This document shows positions 52,163 through 62,955 of a stretch of 64,000 nt of DNA, piece by piece. The notes below the pieces were generated by a model. The model did not search any database, was not told where the DNA came from, and was given only the letters and a program-made list of their open reading frames with translations. Made by a program: the position numbers and the translations under genes. The stretch lies in assembly GCA_003347645.1 (NCBI GenBank), contig QDFX01000004.1, positions 186,001-250,000 of the forward strand. Reading direction: 5' to 3'. Every line of letters starts with the position of its first letter. The stretch's first letter is position 1. The stretch is from Rhizobiaceae bacterium CPCC 101076 (GTDB lineage: Bacteria; Pseudomonadota; Alphaproteobacteria; Rhizobiales; Methylopilaceae).

Positions 52163-53725
52163 ATGCTGTCCGCCCTCGCGCATCTCGGCCGGATGACCCG
52201 GGCGGCATATGTCTTCGCTCGCGAGGGCGTGCTGAGTTCGCTCGACACCAGCATCATGCCGCCGGCGGCGGCTTTCGGCGTGCGTATCTTCCGGCTGATC
52301 GAGCGCCGGACGCCGGATGCCCGTGCTGTCCGGATTTCGGCTGCCCTCGACCGGCTGGGGCCGTCCTATGTGAAACTCGGACAGTTCCTGGCGACGCGGC
52401 CCGACGTGGTCGGAGCCGAGGTCGCTCGCGATCTCGAATCGCTGCAGGATCGTATGCCGCCCTTCAAGGGGGCCGAGGAAAGCGTCGAGCGCGCTCTCGG
52501 CCGCACCATCGAAAACGCCTTCACCGAATTTGGCCCGCCCGTCGCTGCGGCGTCGATCGCCCAGGTCCACAAAGCGGAGATCCGCAGCGGCGGCAAACTC
52601 CGTCCCGTGGCGGTGAAAGTTCTTCGGCCAGGCGTCGCCCGCCGGTTCAATCGCGATCTGCAGACCTTCTATACCTTTGCCTATCAGATGGAGCGCTGGA
52701 GTCCGCTGGCCCGGCGGCTTCGTCCGGTCGCGGTGGTCGATACGCTGGCCCGCTCGGTCGCGTTCGAGATGGACCTCCGCCTTGAGGCGGCGGCCCTGTC
52801 CGAGCTCGCGGAGAACACGCGGGACGATCCGGGATTCCGGGTGCCGGCCGTGGACTGGGAGCGCACCGCCAAGGACGTGCTGACGCTCGAATGGGTAGAC
52901 GGTATCCCGCTCGCCGACCACGCCGGCCTGGCCGCGGCCGGGCACGATCTTCCGGCGCTTGGCCGGACGCTGATCCAGTCCTTCCTGCGCCATGCGATGC
53001 GCGACGGCTTCTTCCATGCCGACATGCATCCCGGAAACCTGTTCGTGGATGCCGCCGGGAACATCGTCGCGATTGATCTCGGCATCACTGGCCGGCTCGG
53101 GCCCAAGGAGAGACGCTTCCTCGCGGAAATCCTCTACGGCTTCATCGAGCGCGACTACTTGCGCGTCGCCCAGGTCCATTTCCAGGCCGGCTATGTGCCG
53201 CTCGACCAGTCGGTCGAGGATTTCGCGCGCGCGCTGCGCTCGATCGGCGAGCCGATCCATGACCGCACGGCAGAAGAAATCTCGATGGCGCGGCTCCTCA
53301 CGCAGCTGTTCGAGGTCACCGAACTCTTCGACATGAAGACGCGGGTCGAACTCATCATGCTGCAGAAGACCATGGTTGTGGTCGAAGGCGTGGCGCGTTC
53401 GCTCGATCCGAAGCTCGATCTGTGGAAGACGGCCGATCCCGTCGTCCGCGAATGGATCACCCGAAATCTCGGTCCGCAGGGCAAGCTGGACGATGCCGTC
53501 AACGGCTTCGGCCGGCTGGTGCAAGGCATAGCTGCGCTACCGGACCTACTCGTGAGGGCGGAGCGGATCGCGGCGCAGGTCGAACTGATGACGGTCGACG
53601 GCTTCCCGATCTCGAAGGAAAGCCTGCGTTCGGTCGAGACGGCACGCTCGCGCGGCTCGCTCTGGATGACGCTCGCGCTGTGGGTGATCGCCGCGCTTCT
53701 CGCGGTCCTGATCTATTTGCGTTAG
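52163..53725 (+). CDS. ubiB: Ubiquinone biosynthesis kinase-like protein UbiB
   Basis: Atypical kinase/ATPase of the ABC1/ADCK family needed for ubiquinone synthesis, 520 aa. The KxGQ motif is KLGQ at 71-74 (SYVKLGQFLATRPD). AAASIAQVHKAE, the HADMHPGN motif and the metal-binding IDLGITGRLG follow. The last 20 residues (LWMTLALWVIAALLAVLIYLR) form a membrane anchor. It lies 7 nt after ubiE. Confidence 0.95.
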   Translation: MLSALAHLGRMTRAAYVFAREGVLSSLDTSIMPPAAAFGVRIFRLIERRTPDARAVRISAALDRLGPSYVKLGQFLATRPDVVGAEVARDLESLQDRMPPFKGAEESVERALGRTIENAFTEFGPPVAAASIAQVHKAEIRSGGKLRPVAVKVLRPGVARRFNRDLQTFYTFAYQMERWSPLARRLRPVAVVDTLARSVAFEMDLRLEAAALSELAENTRDDPGFRVPAVDWERTAKDVLTLEWVDGIPLADHAGLAAAGHDLPALGRTLIQSFLRHAMRDGFFHADMHPGNLFVDAAGNIVAIDLGITGRLGPKERRFLAEILYGFIERDYLRVAQVHFQAGYVPLDQSVEDFARALRSIGEPIHDRTAEEISMARLLTQLFEVTELFDMKTRVELIMLQKTMVVVEGVARSLDPKLDLWKTADPVVREWITRNLGPQGKLDDAVNGFGRLVQGIAALPDLLVRAERIAAQVELMTVDGFPISKESLRSVETARSRGSLWMTLALWVIAALLAVLIYLR

Positions 53726-53749
53726 GCAATCGCGGTCTAAGGTTTCCCC

Positions 53750-54973
53750 ATGACGGAACACCAACTTTCCGGCCGCCGCGTCCTGCTGATCATCGGCGGG
53801 GGCATCGCCGCGTATAAGAGCCTCGACCTGATCCGCCGCCTGAAGGAGCGCGGTGCCGTTGTGCGCGCGATCCTGACCGATGCCGGCGCAAAATTCGTGA
53901 CGCCGCTTGCCGTGGGCGCGATCACCGGAGACCGGGTCTTCACCGACCTATTCGACCTCGCCGAGGAGAGCGATATCGGCCATATCCGGCTGGCGCGCGA
54001 CACCGACGCCGTCGTCGTCGCTCCGGCAACGGCCGATCTCCTGGCCAAGATGGCGAGCGGGCTCGCCAATGATCTGGCGTCGACGGCTCTGCTGGCCACC
54101 GACAAACCGATCCTTGTTGCTCCCGCGATGAACCCGCGGATGTGGCAGAACGCGGCGACGCGCCGGAACGCCGATCAGCTTCGGCAGGATGGAATCCGCT
54201 TCGTCGGACCGAACAGCGGGACGATGGCGGAGCGTGGCGAAGCGGGTGTCGGTCGGATGGCGGAGCCGCTGGAAATAGTCGCCGCTGTCGAGCACCTCCT
54301 GGCACCGAAGGAGCAGAGCCTGGCGGGACGCCGGGTCTTGGTGACGTCGGGGCCGACTCACGAACCGATCGACCCCGTTCGGGTATTGGCCAACCGTTCG
54401 TCCGGGCGTCAGGGCCATGCGATCGCGCAGGCGGCCGCGGATGCCGGGGCCGAGGTCGTGTTGGTCTCCGGTCCCGTGAGCATTCCCGATCCGTGCGGCG
54501 TAAGGGTCGTCCATGTCGAGACCGCGCGCGAGATGCTGGCGGCCGTAGAAAGCGCTCCTCCCTCGGACGTTGCCGTCTTCGCCGCGGCCGTCGCCGACTG
54601 GCGGGTCGCCGAGGAAAGCGCGTCGAAGGTCAAGAAGGGGCCGGCCGGGCCTCCGGCGCTCACCCTCGTCGAGAATCCGGACATCCTGGCGACCATCGCG
54701 CAGCGCAGGATCGGGCGTCCCACGCTCGTCGTCGGCTTCGCGGCCGAGACGAACGACGTCATCGCAAACGCGCAGGCGAAGCTCGCGCGCAAAGGCTGCG
54801 ATCTCATCGTCGCCAACGATGTTTCTCCCGCGACAGGAATCATGGGCGGCGCATCGAACAGCGTTCATCTCGTCAGCGTGTCAGGCGTCGAGACATGGCC
54901 GTCGATGGCCAAGGACGAAGTCGCCGGACGGCTTATCGACCGGATCGCTTCTCTCCTGGGAAAGAACCAATGA
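53750..54973 (+). CDS. coaBC: Bifunctional phosphopantothenoylcysteine decarboxylase/synthetase CoaBC
   Basis: Two coenzyme A steps in one 407 aa protein. The N-terminal flavin decarboxylase CoaC (about 1-185) shows [18 protein letters not shown] and [10 protein letters not shown]. The C-terminal CoaB synthetase (about 190-400) shows [22 protein letters not shown] and a Lys-rich KVKKG near the active site. It shares ATGA with dut. With coaA at 4.4 kb the window carries two parts of the CoA pathway. Confidence 0.96.
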   Translation: MTEHQLSGRRVLLIIGGGIAAYKSLDLIRRLKERGAVVRAILTDAGAKFVTPLAVGAITGDRVFTDLFDLAEESDIGHIRLARDTDAVVVAPATADLLAKMASGLANDLASTALLATDKPILVAPAMNPRMWQNAATRRNADQLRQDGIRFVGPNSGTMAERGEAGVGRMAEPLEIVAAVEHLLAPKEQSLAGRRVLVTSGPTHEPIDPVRVLANRSSGRQGHAIAQAAADAGAEVVLVSGPVSIPDPCGVRVVHVETAREMLAAVESAPPSDVAVFAAAVADWRVAEESASKVKKGPAGPPALTLVENPDILATIAQRRIGRPTLVVGFAAETNDVIANAQAKLARKGCDLIVANDVSPATGIMGGASNSVHLVSVSGVETWPSMAKDEVAGRLIDRIASLLGKNQ

Positions 54974-55443
54974 CGACGACTATCTCCGTCAAGCGGCTGC
55001 CGCATGCAGAGGGCCTGCCTCTGCCACGCTACGAGACCGCAGGTGCCGCCGGGATGGATCTGGTTGCAGCGGTTGCGGAACATTCCCCTATAGAGTTAAG
55101 TCCTGGAGGGAGGGCGCTTGTTCCGACCGGACTTGTGCTCCAGTTGCCTCACGGCTTCGAGGGCCAGGTTCGTCCAAGGTCCGGTTTGGCGCTCCGGAAC
55201 GGCATCACGGTGCTGAACTCGCCGGGTACGGTCGATGCGGACTATCGCGGCGAAGTGCAGGTCATACTTGCGAATTTAGGCGCCGAACCCTTCACCGTCA
55301 TGCGTGGGTCGCGAATTGCGCAATTGGTAATCGCACGCGTGGAAACAGTAGTTTTGCATGAGACAGATGTGATAAGCGACACAACACGGGGAGCCGGTGG
55401 CTTTGGCTCAACCGGTGTCGACTCAAAGGCTTCTCACGGATGA
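54970..55443 (+). CDS. dut: Deoxyuridine 5'-triphosphate nucleotidohydrolase (dUTPase)
   Basis: Homotrimeric enzyme hydrolysing dUTP to dUMP, 157 aa. The motifs are in order: [10 protein letters not shown] (1), [11 protein letters not shown] (2), [11 protein letters not shown] (3), RIAQLVI (4) and [10 protein letters not shown] (5). ATG 54970 overlaps the coaBC stop. Its own stop overlaps the Rrf2 gene start by ATGA, so coaBC, dut and the regulator are probably one transcript. Confidence 0.96.
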   Translation: MTTTISVKRLPHAEGLPLPRYETAGAAGMDLVAAVAEHSPIELSPGGRALVPTGLVLQLPHGFEGQVRPRSGLALRNGITVLNSPGTVDADYRGEVQVILANLGAEPFTVMRGSRIAQLVIARVETVVLHETDVISDTTRGAGGFGSTGVDSKASHG

Positions 55444-55892
55444 ATCTCCTACCTCGCCGCAGCTTGCTCGCTATCGCTGCGGTTGCCGATATCGCCTATC
55501 ACGCCCGCCCCGCGCCGATCGCGGCCAAGGCGCTGGCCGCGCGCCACAGCCTGCCACCTCGCCATCTGGAGACCCTGCTTCAGGTTCTCGTGCGCTCTGG
55601 CATCCTGAAGGGGGTGCGCGGCCCACGCGGCGGCTACGAGCTTGCCCGCGAGCGCCGGCGTATCACCGTCGCCGATATCGTCCGCGCTGCCTCCGGCGCA
55701 ACGCTGGAGAACGGCGAGGATGAAGGCGAGCCGTCCAGGCTTGTCCGCGATGTGGTGATGCCGGCGATCGATCAGGCCTCGGAAACCTTCCTCGAAAAGC
55801 TAGCCGAGATCACGGTCGACGATCTTTGCCGCGATGCCCAGGCGCGCCGCGTCTTCGGCGAGGCGACTCCTAACTACGATTTTACGATCTGA
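55440..55892 (+). CDS. Rrf2-family transcriptional regulator without a cysteine cluster
   Basis: Winged-helix regulator of 150 aa (helix-turn-helix about 25-60, [27 protein letters not shown]; wing [21 protein letters not shown]). The three-cysteine iron-sulfur site of IscR/NsrR/RirA is absent; the only Cys is near 133. In this it is like CymR, the cysteine regulator, and it sits 85 bp upstream of cysK. A role in cysteine or sulfur control is therefore plausible but inferred from position. Confidence 0.85.
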   Translation: MNLLPRRSLLAIAAVADIAYHARPAPIAAKALAARHSLPPRHLETLLQVLVRSGILKGVRGPRGGYELARERRRITVADIVRAASGATLENGEDEGEPSRLVRDVVMPAIDQASETFLEKLAEITVDDLCRDAQARRVFGEATPNYDFTI

Positions 55893-55977
55893 GGAGCGCA
55901 TACGCCGCCCTTGATTTGGCTGAAACGCGCTCCTTTCTCTAACGACACGGGCCGCAAGGCCGATACGGGAGGACCAG

Positions 55978-56961
55978 ATGCCCCAGTTTGCCGCACGCAC
56001 GCCCCAGATTTCGCAGTTCGCCGGGCGCGGCCGGATCTATGACTCAATCACCGACACGATCGGCAACACGCCGCTGGTTCGCCTGAACCGCATCGCCAGT
56101 GAGCATGGCGTGAAGGCCAACCTGCTGGCCAAGCTCGAATTCTTCAACCCGATCGCGAGCGTGAAGGACCGTATCGGCGTGGCGATGGTCGACGCGATGG
56201 AAGCCGTCGGCGCGCTGAAGCCGGGCGGTACCCTGGTCGAGCCGACCTCCGGCAATACCGGCATCGCTCTGGCCTTCGTCGCGGCCGCACGTGGCTATCG
56301 CCTCATCCTCGTGATGCCGGAAACGATGTCGATCGAGCGCCGCAAGATGCTCGCTCTGCTCGGCGCGGAACTCGTCCTGACCGAGGGCGCCAAGGGCATG
56401 CGCGGCGCTGTCGCCAAGGCCGAGGAGCTTCTGAAGGAGATTCCCGGCTCCGCCATGCCGCAGCAATTCAAGAACCTGGCGAATCCGGCGATCCACAAGA
56501 AGACGACCGCCGAAGAGATCTGGAACGACACCGAGGGCACGGTCGACGTGGTGATCTCCGGCGTCGGCACCGGCGGCACTATCACGGGTGTCGGCGAAGT
56601 GCTGAAGCAGAAGAACCCGGCCGTCCGCATGGTTGCTGTCGAGCCGGAGGATTCTCCGGTTCTCTCGGGCGGTCAGCCCGGCCCGCACAAGATTCAGGGC
56701 ATCGGCGCCGGCTTCATTCCGGATGTGTTGAACCGCTCGGTGATCGACGAGGTCGTGACGGTCGGCAACCAGACCTCATTCGACATGGCCCGCAAGGTCG
56801 CGCGGCTCGAAGGCATTCCAGTCGGCATTTCGTCGGGTGCTGCGGTCGCCGCAGCAATCGAGGTCGGTTCGCGGCCCGAAATGGTCGGCAAGAACATCGT
56901 GATCATCATCCCGAGCTTTGCCGAGCGCTATCTGTCGACGGCTCTGTTCGAAGGGCTCTGA
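55978..56961 (+). CDS. cysK: Cysteine synthase A (O-acetylserine sulfhydrylase)
   Basis: PLP enzyme making cysteine from O-acetylserine and sulfide, 327 aa. The PLP lysine is Lys63 in [11 protein letters not shown]; the substrate loop TSGNTGIA and the phosphate-binding GTGGTITG are present. ATG 55978 follows GGGAGG. The 85 bp gap to the Rrf2 gene holds its promoter. Confidence 0.96.
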   Translation: MPQFAARTPQISQFAGRGRIYDSITDTIGNTPLVRLNRIASEHGVKANLLAKLEFFNPIASVKDRIGVAMVDAMEAVGALKPGGTLVEPTSGNTGIALAFVAAARGYRLILVMPETMSIERRKMLALLGAELVLTEGAKGMRGAVAKAEELLKEIPGSAMPQQFKNLANPAIHKKTTAEEIWNDTEGTVDVVISGVGTGGTITGVGEVLKQKNPAVRMVAVEPEDSPVLSGGQPGPHKIQGIGAGFIPDVLNRSVIDEVVTVGNQTSFDMARKVARLEGIPVGISSGAAVAAAIEVGSRPEMVGKNIVIIIPSFAERYLSTALFEGL

Positions 56962-56963
56962 TC

Positions 56964-57010
56964 AAAAAGGGCCGAGCCGTTTGTTTGGGGGCGGGGAAAC
57001 GGCTCGGCCC
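56964..57010 (-). terminator. Terminator of acvB with a long stem and a wide loop
   Basis: GGGCCGAGCCGTTT and AAACGGCTCGGCCC form a perfect 14-bp stem, with a 14-nt G-rich loop on the plus strand. The minus strand continues with TTTTT, so it serves acvB, whose stop is 84 bp upstream. On the plus strand there is no T-tract, but it lies directly after cysK and could still block readthrough. Confidence 0.7.
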
Positions 57011-57093
57011 AGATGTCTGCGCCGGGAGGGGACAGCGGCGCATATCCTTTGGTCGCAGCCGTTCCCGAAATGGTTCAATCGCGCCGAAGAATC

Positions 57094-58434
57094 TCAGCGT
57101 GTTTTCAGGCCGGCTAGGATCTTGTCGGCCAGGGCATCGTAATCGCCGTCGAAATGATGGCCGCCATCGATCGCGATCAGCTCGACCTTCGTCTTGTCGA
57201 GTTTCGGGCAGGCGCTGTCGTCCTCTTCCTTGCCGTAGAAGCACTGGATGAGCTTGGGGTCGATGCGCTCGATCTGTTTCAGCGCCGGCCGTGAATCGCC
57301 GGAATCGCCGCCGAGCCAGCCGGCGACCGAGATTTCGAACGAGCCTTGGGCCGCGAAGCCGAGCAGCGAAATCTGGCGGATCTTCGCGCGCGTTGCGGCC
57401 GGCAGGAGATTATATGTCTCAGGCAGGATGTCGGCGCCGAACGAATAGCCGACCAGCATCACCTTCTGGGCTTTCCATCGGCTCGTATAGGTGTCGATGA
57501 TGAGCTGAAGATCCTTGGCGACTGTCGCCGGCGCCTTCTCCGACCAGAAATAGCGGAGCGAGTCGATGCCGACCGTCGGCATCCCGTGTTTCTGGAAGTT
57601 CTCGGCGATTGTCTTGTCCAGGTCGCGCCAGCCGCCATCGCCGGAATAGACGATCGCGATCGTGTCCGACGGCTTGTCAGTCGGGAGTTCCTCCAGAGGC
57701 AGATTGTCGAGACGGTCCTTCGACGGTGGCTCGACCTCCAGTTCCTCGGACAGCATGGAAACGACGATCTTGCCCGGATCGTCGGTCGAGTCCTCGAGGT
57801 CGATGTCCATGTCGCGCTTGATCAGCGAAGCGACGTAATCGCGGCCGGCCTTAGTGGCCGCCTCGGTGAAGCGGGCCTCGACGGTCTCCACCCCGACTTC
57901 AGGAAGATCGCGGTCGAGGCCGCACATCGGCTTTGCGAAAGTCGGCGGTGTCGTCGGGTCGATTGCGAGCGCCCGGCTGACGGTTGCCGCCGGTGTCTGC
58001 TGCGACATGGCGAGGACGAGCGCGCCGCCGGTGCCGAAGCCTGCGATGATCGGCGAGCGATAGTTCTGCGAACCCGCCTCGCGCTGAAGCTGGTAACTGA
58101 TGCCCTCGACGTCGCTGATCAGATAGAGGCAATCGCCGTCCGTCTTGTTCAGCTCGTCCGAATAGACCTTCAGGTCGACCTCGACGACGAAGGCGCCGGC
58201 CGTGGCGAGGACCTGCGCGGTCGTCTCCTCTGTCTGCCCCCAGCCTTGATCTCCCGAGAACAGGAAAATCACGCCGCGCGCGTCACCTTGCGGTCGGAGG
58301 ATTTTGGAATCGCCAAACAGTCCGGTGTCGAGCTTCGGGGGAGTGGGAGATTGGGTCGCGACCGGCGACGTCGTCTGCGCGAGCACAGGTGAAATGAGGA
58401 GCGAGAAAAAGAGACCGACGACGATACGCTTCAT
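57094..58434 (-). CDS. acvB: AcvB/VirJ-family periplasmic protein (lysyl-phosphatidylglycerol hydrolase candidate)
   Basis: Exported alpha/beta-hydrolase-like protein of 446 aa, with a signal peptide at 1-19. Two similar halves are visible: about 50-200 (GVIFLFSGDQGWGQTEE) and 255-446 (IAIVYSGDGGWRDLDK). The second half has the nucleophile motif GYSFGAD (Ser331) and GGHHF (His426-427). The first half has GFGTGG where the serine should be. AcvB of Agrobacterium hydrolyses lysyl-PG and its R. tropici relative AtvA is linked to acid tolerance. It overlaps lpiA by ATGA, the same operon as in rhizobia. Confidence 0.9.
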   Translation of the reverse strand: MKRIVVGLFFSLLISPVLAQTTSPVATQSPTPPKLDTGLFGDSKILRPQGDARGVIFLFSGDQGWGQTEETTAQVLATAGAFVVEVDLKVYSDELNKTDGDCLYLISDVEGISYQLQREAGSQNYRSPIIAGFGTGGALVLAMSQQTPAATVSRALAIDPTTPPTFAKPMCGLDRDLPEVGVETVEARFTEAATKAGRDYVASLIKRDMDIDLEDSTDDPGKIVVSMLSEELEVEPPSKDRLDNLPLEELPTDKPSDTIAIVYSGDGGWRDLDKTIAENFQKHGMPTVGIDSLRYFWSEKAPATVAKDLQLIIDTYTSRWKAQKVMLVGYSFGADILPETYNLLPAATRAKIRQISLLGFAAQGSFEISVAGWLGGDSGDSRPALKQIERIDPKLIQCFYGKEEDDSACPKLDKTKVELIAIDGGHHFDGDYDALADKILAGLKTR

Positions 58435-61046
58435 TTGCCGAGGACACCTTTCAAGCCACCGCCGATGAGCGCGGTGGCGTCTGCCAGAGCGAGCGCCGGC
58501 TCGATGCCGCCAGGGACCGCAAGATAACGCGGCCTCCACTCGGGATGGAATTTGTTCTTGAACGCCCGCAATCCGCGAAAATTGTAGAAGCGCTCGCCGT
58601 GGGAAAATACCGTCCGACCGATCCGATGCCAGAGCGGGGCTGCCGGACTTTCTGATAAGCCCGAGAGCGGTGCCATGCCGAGGATGAACCATCGATAGCC
58701 CTGCTGCCGCAGCTGCAGGCAGAGCGACGTGAACAGGAATTCCATCGCCACATTCGGCGCGCCGGGGGCGAACCGCATCAGGTCGACGGTCGCCTCCTCG
58801 TGCGTCTCGGTGGTCATTATGTTGGCGAAGGCGATGATCTTTCCCTCGTGGCGCAGGACCGCCACCGGCTGGGACAGGACATAGTCCTTGATGAAGGCCC
58901 CGAGCGAGAATCGCTTCTCCCGCGCATTGTGATGATCGAGCCATGCGGCCGAAATGCGGGCGAGGTCGTCGTAGATCGCGGGCACGGCCTCGACCGGGAT
59001 GAACTCGAAGCTCAGTCCGTCGCGCTGGCCGCGATTATAGCTCTGGCGCAGACCGGAGCGTTTCGAGCCGGTGAGATCGAAGGTCGTCAGGTCGAGCCGC
59101 GCCTCTTCGCCCAATTTGAAAGCCTGCAGGCCGGCATCGGCGTAGAGCGCTAGGTTCTCGGCCGCCACCTGATAGAACACCGCGCGGGCGCCGGCGGCGC
59201 GGGAGGTCTCGACGAAGTCCCAGATCAGGCCGGGCCAGGATTCCTGCGGCCCGATCGGATCGAACAGCGCGATCCATGACCGGGCGCGGACGCCGTACAT
59301 GATGAAGGCCCGACCGTCGTCGGAGAACATCAGGCTCTTGTCGCCCATCACGACAAGATTGGCATCGGCGTGATCGCTCGCCTGCGCGATCGCCCGTGCC
59401 TTTTCGATCTCTCCGGGAGTTGCGACCGACACCGGCGTCTGGACGTGGCGGAGAAGGCTCCACGCCGCGACGAAGCCAGCGACAAGTGCGACGCCCAGCA
59501 GAGCGCGAAGACTGCGCGGAGCTTCGCTCTCGAACTCGAATTCCCACCAGAGACCGTGGGTGTATTCGACCTCACTGTAGGCGAACATCAGGACGGCGAA
59601 AGCGGTGATGATGATGGTCAGGATGGCGACCATCCAGACCGGCGATAGCACCTGATGGGTCAGCCGCGAGGGACGCGTGAACATGTCCCGCGTCGCCCAG
59701 AGGAGAATGCCGAGCGCGACCAGAAGGACGGCCTCAACCAGGGCGATCGCCTTGATCAGCGACAGCACGACAGCGACGGCGATCGAGATCATCGCCGCCC
59801 ACCAGGCGCCGTCGAGGCGGAAGGCCAGGCCGCGGGCGACGATCAGGAGGCCGATGCCGAGGATGCTGGCGAGGAAGTGCGCGCTTTCGAGAATTGGCAG
59901 CGGCACGTAGTTCGAGAGGATATCGAGCGCGTCCGACGTTGCCGGGGTCACGCCGGACAGAACGAGGATCGTGCCGATGACGAAGGTCAGCGCGGAGAGA
60001 ACCGGCGGCGCGACGCGGGTGCCGGCGCGAACGATTAGCGCGAGCGGACCCTCGGCAAGGCGGCGGGTCTCGAGCGCACTGGCGACCAGAGCGGCTGTGA
60101 CGAGCGGCAGGACGTAGTAGACCGCGCGGAAGAGGACGAGGCCTCCGAGCACATGGTCGACATCGGCCGTCTGCGAAACCACGCCGACGATGACCGCCTC
60201 GAACACGCCGATGCCGGCGGGGACATGGCTCAGCACGCCAAGCCCGACCGCGACCGAGAAGATCGCGACGAAAGCCGGCAGCGAAATCCCGCTCTCGGGA
60301 AGCAGAAACCAGAGCGCCGCGGCGGCGAAGGCCAGATCGACGCCGGATATGACGATCTGACCGATCAGGATCGCCGGCGTCGGAAGTTCGAGCTCGAACC
60401 GGCCCAGCTTGAACGGTTTCCGGCGTGCCGATGCGACCAGCATGAGGGTGATGATGGCGAGGCCCGCCAAGCCGACGATGCGAAGCAGGTTCGGTGGAAT
60501 GCCCAGCGGCGCGGCGACATCCTCGGCGACGATCGCGAGCCCGAAGCTCGTGACTGCCATCACGCCCATGCCGAACGTCGCCGTCACGAAGGCGACGATC
60601 TTGCCGACGTCGACGGCGTCGAGGCCCAGCGTGGAGTAGAAGCGGTAGCGGATCGCGCCGCCGGTCAGCGGTCCGAAACCGGCGATGTTGCCGACCGCGA
60701 AGGCGAAGAACGAGGTCAGCGCGACGGCGGGCCACGGGCGCTGTTTGCCGATGAACGAGAGCGCCGCCATGTCGTAGAACGACAGGGTCAGGAAGCTTCC
60801 GACCGTCATCAGGATCGCCGCAAAGACCGCCGACCATGGCGTCGCCACCAATTGGGCGACGACGTCGTCATAAGTGATCTCGGAGGCTAGGTGGTAAAGC
60901 GCGACGCCGACGATGGCGAGCAGCGCGGCGGAGGCGATGCCGAAGAGGAGGTAACGCCAGCGCCCCATCCTCTCGAAAGACAGGAAAGATGGCGCCTCTT
61001 CGTTAGGGGCGTCGTCTCTAAGCTCCGGTCCAGAAGATGCCGTCAT
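58431..61046 (-). CDS. lpiA: Bifunctional lysylphosphatidylglycerol synthase/flippase LpiA (MprF family)
   Basis: Makes lysyl-phosphatidylglycerol from lysyl-tRNA and PG and flips it across the inner membrane; 871 aa from ATG 61046 (GTG 61061 possible). The flippase part has about 12-14 transmembrane segments (about 35-535). The cytosolic DUF2156-type synthase domain spans about 545-870 (AVGD-type SLMFSDDGRAFIMYGV, LDLTTFDLTGSKRSGLRQS, FYNFRGLRAFKNKFHPEW). Function is expected in resistance to cationic peptides and acid. It is the first gene of the lpiA-acvB operon. Confidence 0.94.
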   Translation of the reverse strand: MTASSGPELRDDAPNEEAPSFLSFERMGRWRYLLFGIASAALLAIVGVALYHLASEITYDDVVAQLVATPWSAVFAAILMTVGSFLTLSFYDMAALSFIGKQRPWPAVALTSFFAFAVGNIAGFGPLTGGAIRYRFYSTLGLDAVDVGKIVAFVTATFGMGVMAVTSFGLAIVAEDVAAPLGIPPNLLRIVGLAGLAIITLMLVASARRKPFKLGRFELELPTPAILIGQIVISGVDLAFAAAALWFLLPESGISLPAFVAIFSVAVGLGVLSHVPAGIGVFEAVIVGVVSQTADVDHVLGGLVLFRAVYYVLPLVTAALVASALETRRLAEGPLALIVRAGTRVAPPVLSALTFVIGTILVLSGVTPATSDALDILSNYVPLPILESAHFLASILGIGLLIVARGLAFRLDGAWWAAMISIAVAVVLSLIKAIALVEAVLLVALGILLWATRDMFTRPSRLTHQVLSPVWMVAILTIIITAFAVLMFAYSEVEYTHGLWWEFEFESEAPRSLRALLGVALVAGFVAAWSLLRHVQTPVSVATPGEIEKARAIAQASDHADANLVVMGDKSLMFSDDGRAFIMYGVRARSWIALFDPIGPQESWPGLIWDFVETSRAAGARAVFYQVAAENLALYADAGLQAFKLGEEARLDLTTFDLTGSKRSGLRQSYNRGQRDGLSFEFIPVEAVPAIYDDLARISAAWLDHHNAREKRFSLGAFIKDYVLSQPVAVLRHEGKIIAFANIMTTETHEEATVDLMRFAPGAPNVAMEFLFTSLCLQLRQQGYRWFILGMAPLSGLSESPAAPLWHRIGRTVFSHGERFYNFRGLRAFKNKFHPEWRPRYLAVPGGIEPALALADATALIGGGLKGVLGK

Positions 61047-61119
61047 GCGCGACAGAGCCACTGCAATCGGAAAGGGAGGGCCGCGGCTAACCTAGCGCGC
61101 CGCGGCGCCTCTTAGAAGG

Positions 61120-62943
61120 TCAGGCCGTTTCCTTCATCTTCTCCGAACGCTTGCGTTCGTTCGGATCGAGATGAACCTTGCGCAGGCGGATCGACTTCGG
61201 CGTCACCTCGACGCGCTCGTCGTCCTGGATGTAGGTCAGCGCGCGCTCGAGCGTCATGCGGATCGGCGGCGTCAGGCGCACCGCCTCGTCCTTCGACGTC
61301 GTGCGGATGTTCGTCAGCTGCTTGCCCTTGAGCACGTTCACTTCGAGATCGTTGTCGCGGGTATGCTCGCCGACGATCATGCCCTGATAGACCTTCCAGC
61401 CGGGCTCGATCATCATCGGGCCGCGGTCTTCGAGGTTCCAGAGGGCGTACGCGACGGCCTCGCCCGGCGAGTTCGCGATCAAGACGCCGTTGCGGCGACC
61501 GGCGATGTCGCCCTTGTAGGGTTCATAGGCGTGGAACAGGCGGTTCATGATCGCCGTGCCGCGTGTGTCGGTCATCAGGTCAGCCTGGTAGCCGATCAGG
61601 CCGCGCGTCGGAGCGCGGAAGACGAGGCGAAGACGGTTGCCGCCGGAGGGGCGCATTTCCAGCATTTCGCCACGCCGTTCGGACATTTTCTGCACGACGA
61701 CGCCGGAATGCTCCTCGTCGACGTCGATCACCACTTCCTCGACGGGCTCAAGCGTATTGCCGGCTTCGTCCTTCTGGAGAACGACGCGCGGGCGCGAGAT
61801 CGAGAGTTCGAAGCCTTCGCGGCGCATGGTCTCGATCAGCACGGACAGCTGGAGTTCGCCGCGGCCGGACACAAAGAACGAATCCTTATCGGACGCCTCT
61901 TCGATCTTCAGTGCGACATTGCCTTCCGCTTCCTTCAGCAGACGGTCGCGGATGACGCGGCTGGTGACCTTGTCGCCCTCGGTGCCAGCAAGCGGGCTGT
62001 CGTTGACGATGAAGGACATGGTGACGGTCGGCGGGTCGATCGGCTGGGCCTTGAGCGGCTCGGTGACGCCGAGATCGCAGAACGTGTCGGCAACAGTGCC
62101 CTTGGACAGGCCGGCGATGGCGATGATGTCGCCTGCGACGCCTTCCTCGATCGCCTGCCGCTCGATGCCGCGGAAAGCCATGATCTTGGAAATGCGGCCC
62201 TGCTCGACCACGGTGCCGTCCTGCGCGAGCACCTTGATGCTCTGGTTCGGCTTGATCGAACCGGACGTGATGCGGCCGGTGATCATGCGGCCGAGGAACG
62301 GATTGGCTTCGAGCAAGGTGCCGATCATGCGGAACTGGCTGTCGGCTGCGACCTTCGGCTCCGGCACGTGATCAAGCACGAGATCGAGCAGCGGCGCCAT
62401 GCCTTGGTCCTGCGGGCCCTCCGGCGCCTTGGCCATCCAGCCCGAACGTCCGGAACCGTAGAGGATGTGGAAGTCCAGCTGTTCGTCGGTCGCGTCGAGC
62501 GCGGCAAAGAGGTCGAACACCTCGTTGACGACTTCGGACGGACGGGCGTCCGAGCGGTCGACCTTGTTGATCGCGACGATCGGGCGGAGGCCGACCTTCA
62601 GCGCCTTGCCGACCACGAACTTGGTCTGCGGCATCGGGCCTTCGGCGGCGTCGACGAGGACGATCGCGCCGTCGACCATGTTCAGGATGCGCTCGACCTC
62701 TCCGCCGAAATCGGCGTGGCCAGGGGTGTCGACGATGTTGATGCGGGTATCCTTCCAGACGATCGAGGTCGCCTTGGCTAGGATGGTGATGCCGCGTTCC
62801 TTTTCGAGATCGTTCGAGTCCATCACGCGTTCGGCGACGCGCTGGTTTTCGCGATAGGTGCCGGACTGCTTCAGGAGTTCGTCGACGAGAGTGGTCTTGC
62901 CATGGTCGACGTGGGCGATGATCGCGATATTACGCAGTTTCAT
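61120..62943 (-). CDS. typA: Translational GTPase TypA/BipA
   Basis: Ribosome-binding GTPase of 607 aa involved in stress and 50S assembly at low temperature. The G1 motif is AHVDHGKTT at about 10-18, [15 protein letters not shown] is G3 and NKVDR is G4. Elongation-factor-type domains II-V and the TypA C-terminal domain follow. ATG 62943 gives [18 protein letters not shown]; in-frame ATGs upstream lie inside or before a terminator-like hairpin and are not used. Confidence 0.97.
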   Translation of the reverse strand: MKLRNIAIIAHVDHGKTTLVDELLKQSGTYRENQRVAERVMDSNDLEKERGITILAKATSIVWKDTRINIVDTPGHADFGGEVERILNMVDGAIVLVDAAEGPMPQTKFVVGKALKVGLRPIVAINKVDRSDARPSEVVNEVFDLFAALDATDEQLDFHILYGSGRSGWMAKAPEGPQDQGMAPLLDLVLDHVPEPKVAADSQFRMIGTLLEANPFLGRMITGRITSGSIKPNQSIKVLAQDGTVVEQGRISKIMAFRGIERQAIEEGVAGDIIAIAGLSKGTVADTFCDLGVTEPLKAQPIDPPTVTMSFIVNDSPLAGTEGDKVTSRVIRDRLLKEAEGNVALKIEEASDKDSFFVSGRGELQLSVLIETMRREGFELSISRPRVVLQKDEAGNTLEPVEEVVIDVDEEHSGVVVQKMSERRGEMLEMRPSGGNRLRLVFRAPTRGLIGYQADLMTDTRGTAIMNRLFHAYEPYKGDIAGRRNGVLIANSPGEAVAYALWNLEDRGPMMIEPGWKVYQGMIVGEHTRDNDLEVNVLKGKQLTNIRTTSKDEAVRLTPPIRMTLERALTYIQDDERVEVTPKSIRLRKVHLDPNERKRSEKMKETA

Positions 62944-62955
62944 AAGTCGGAATCC

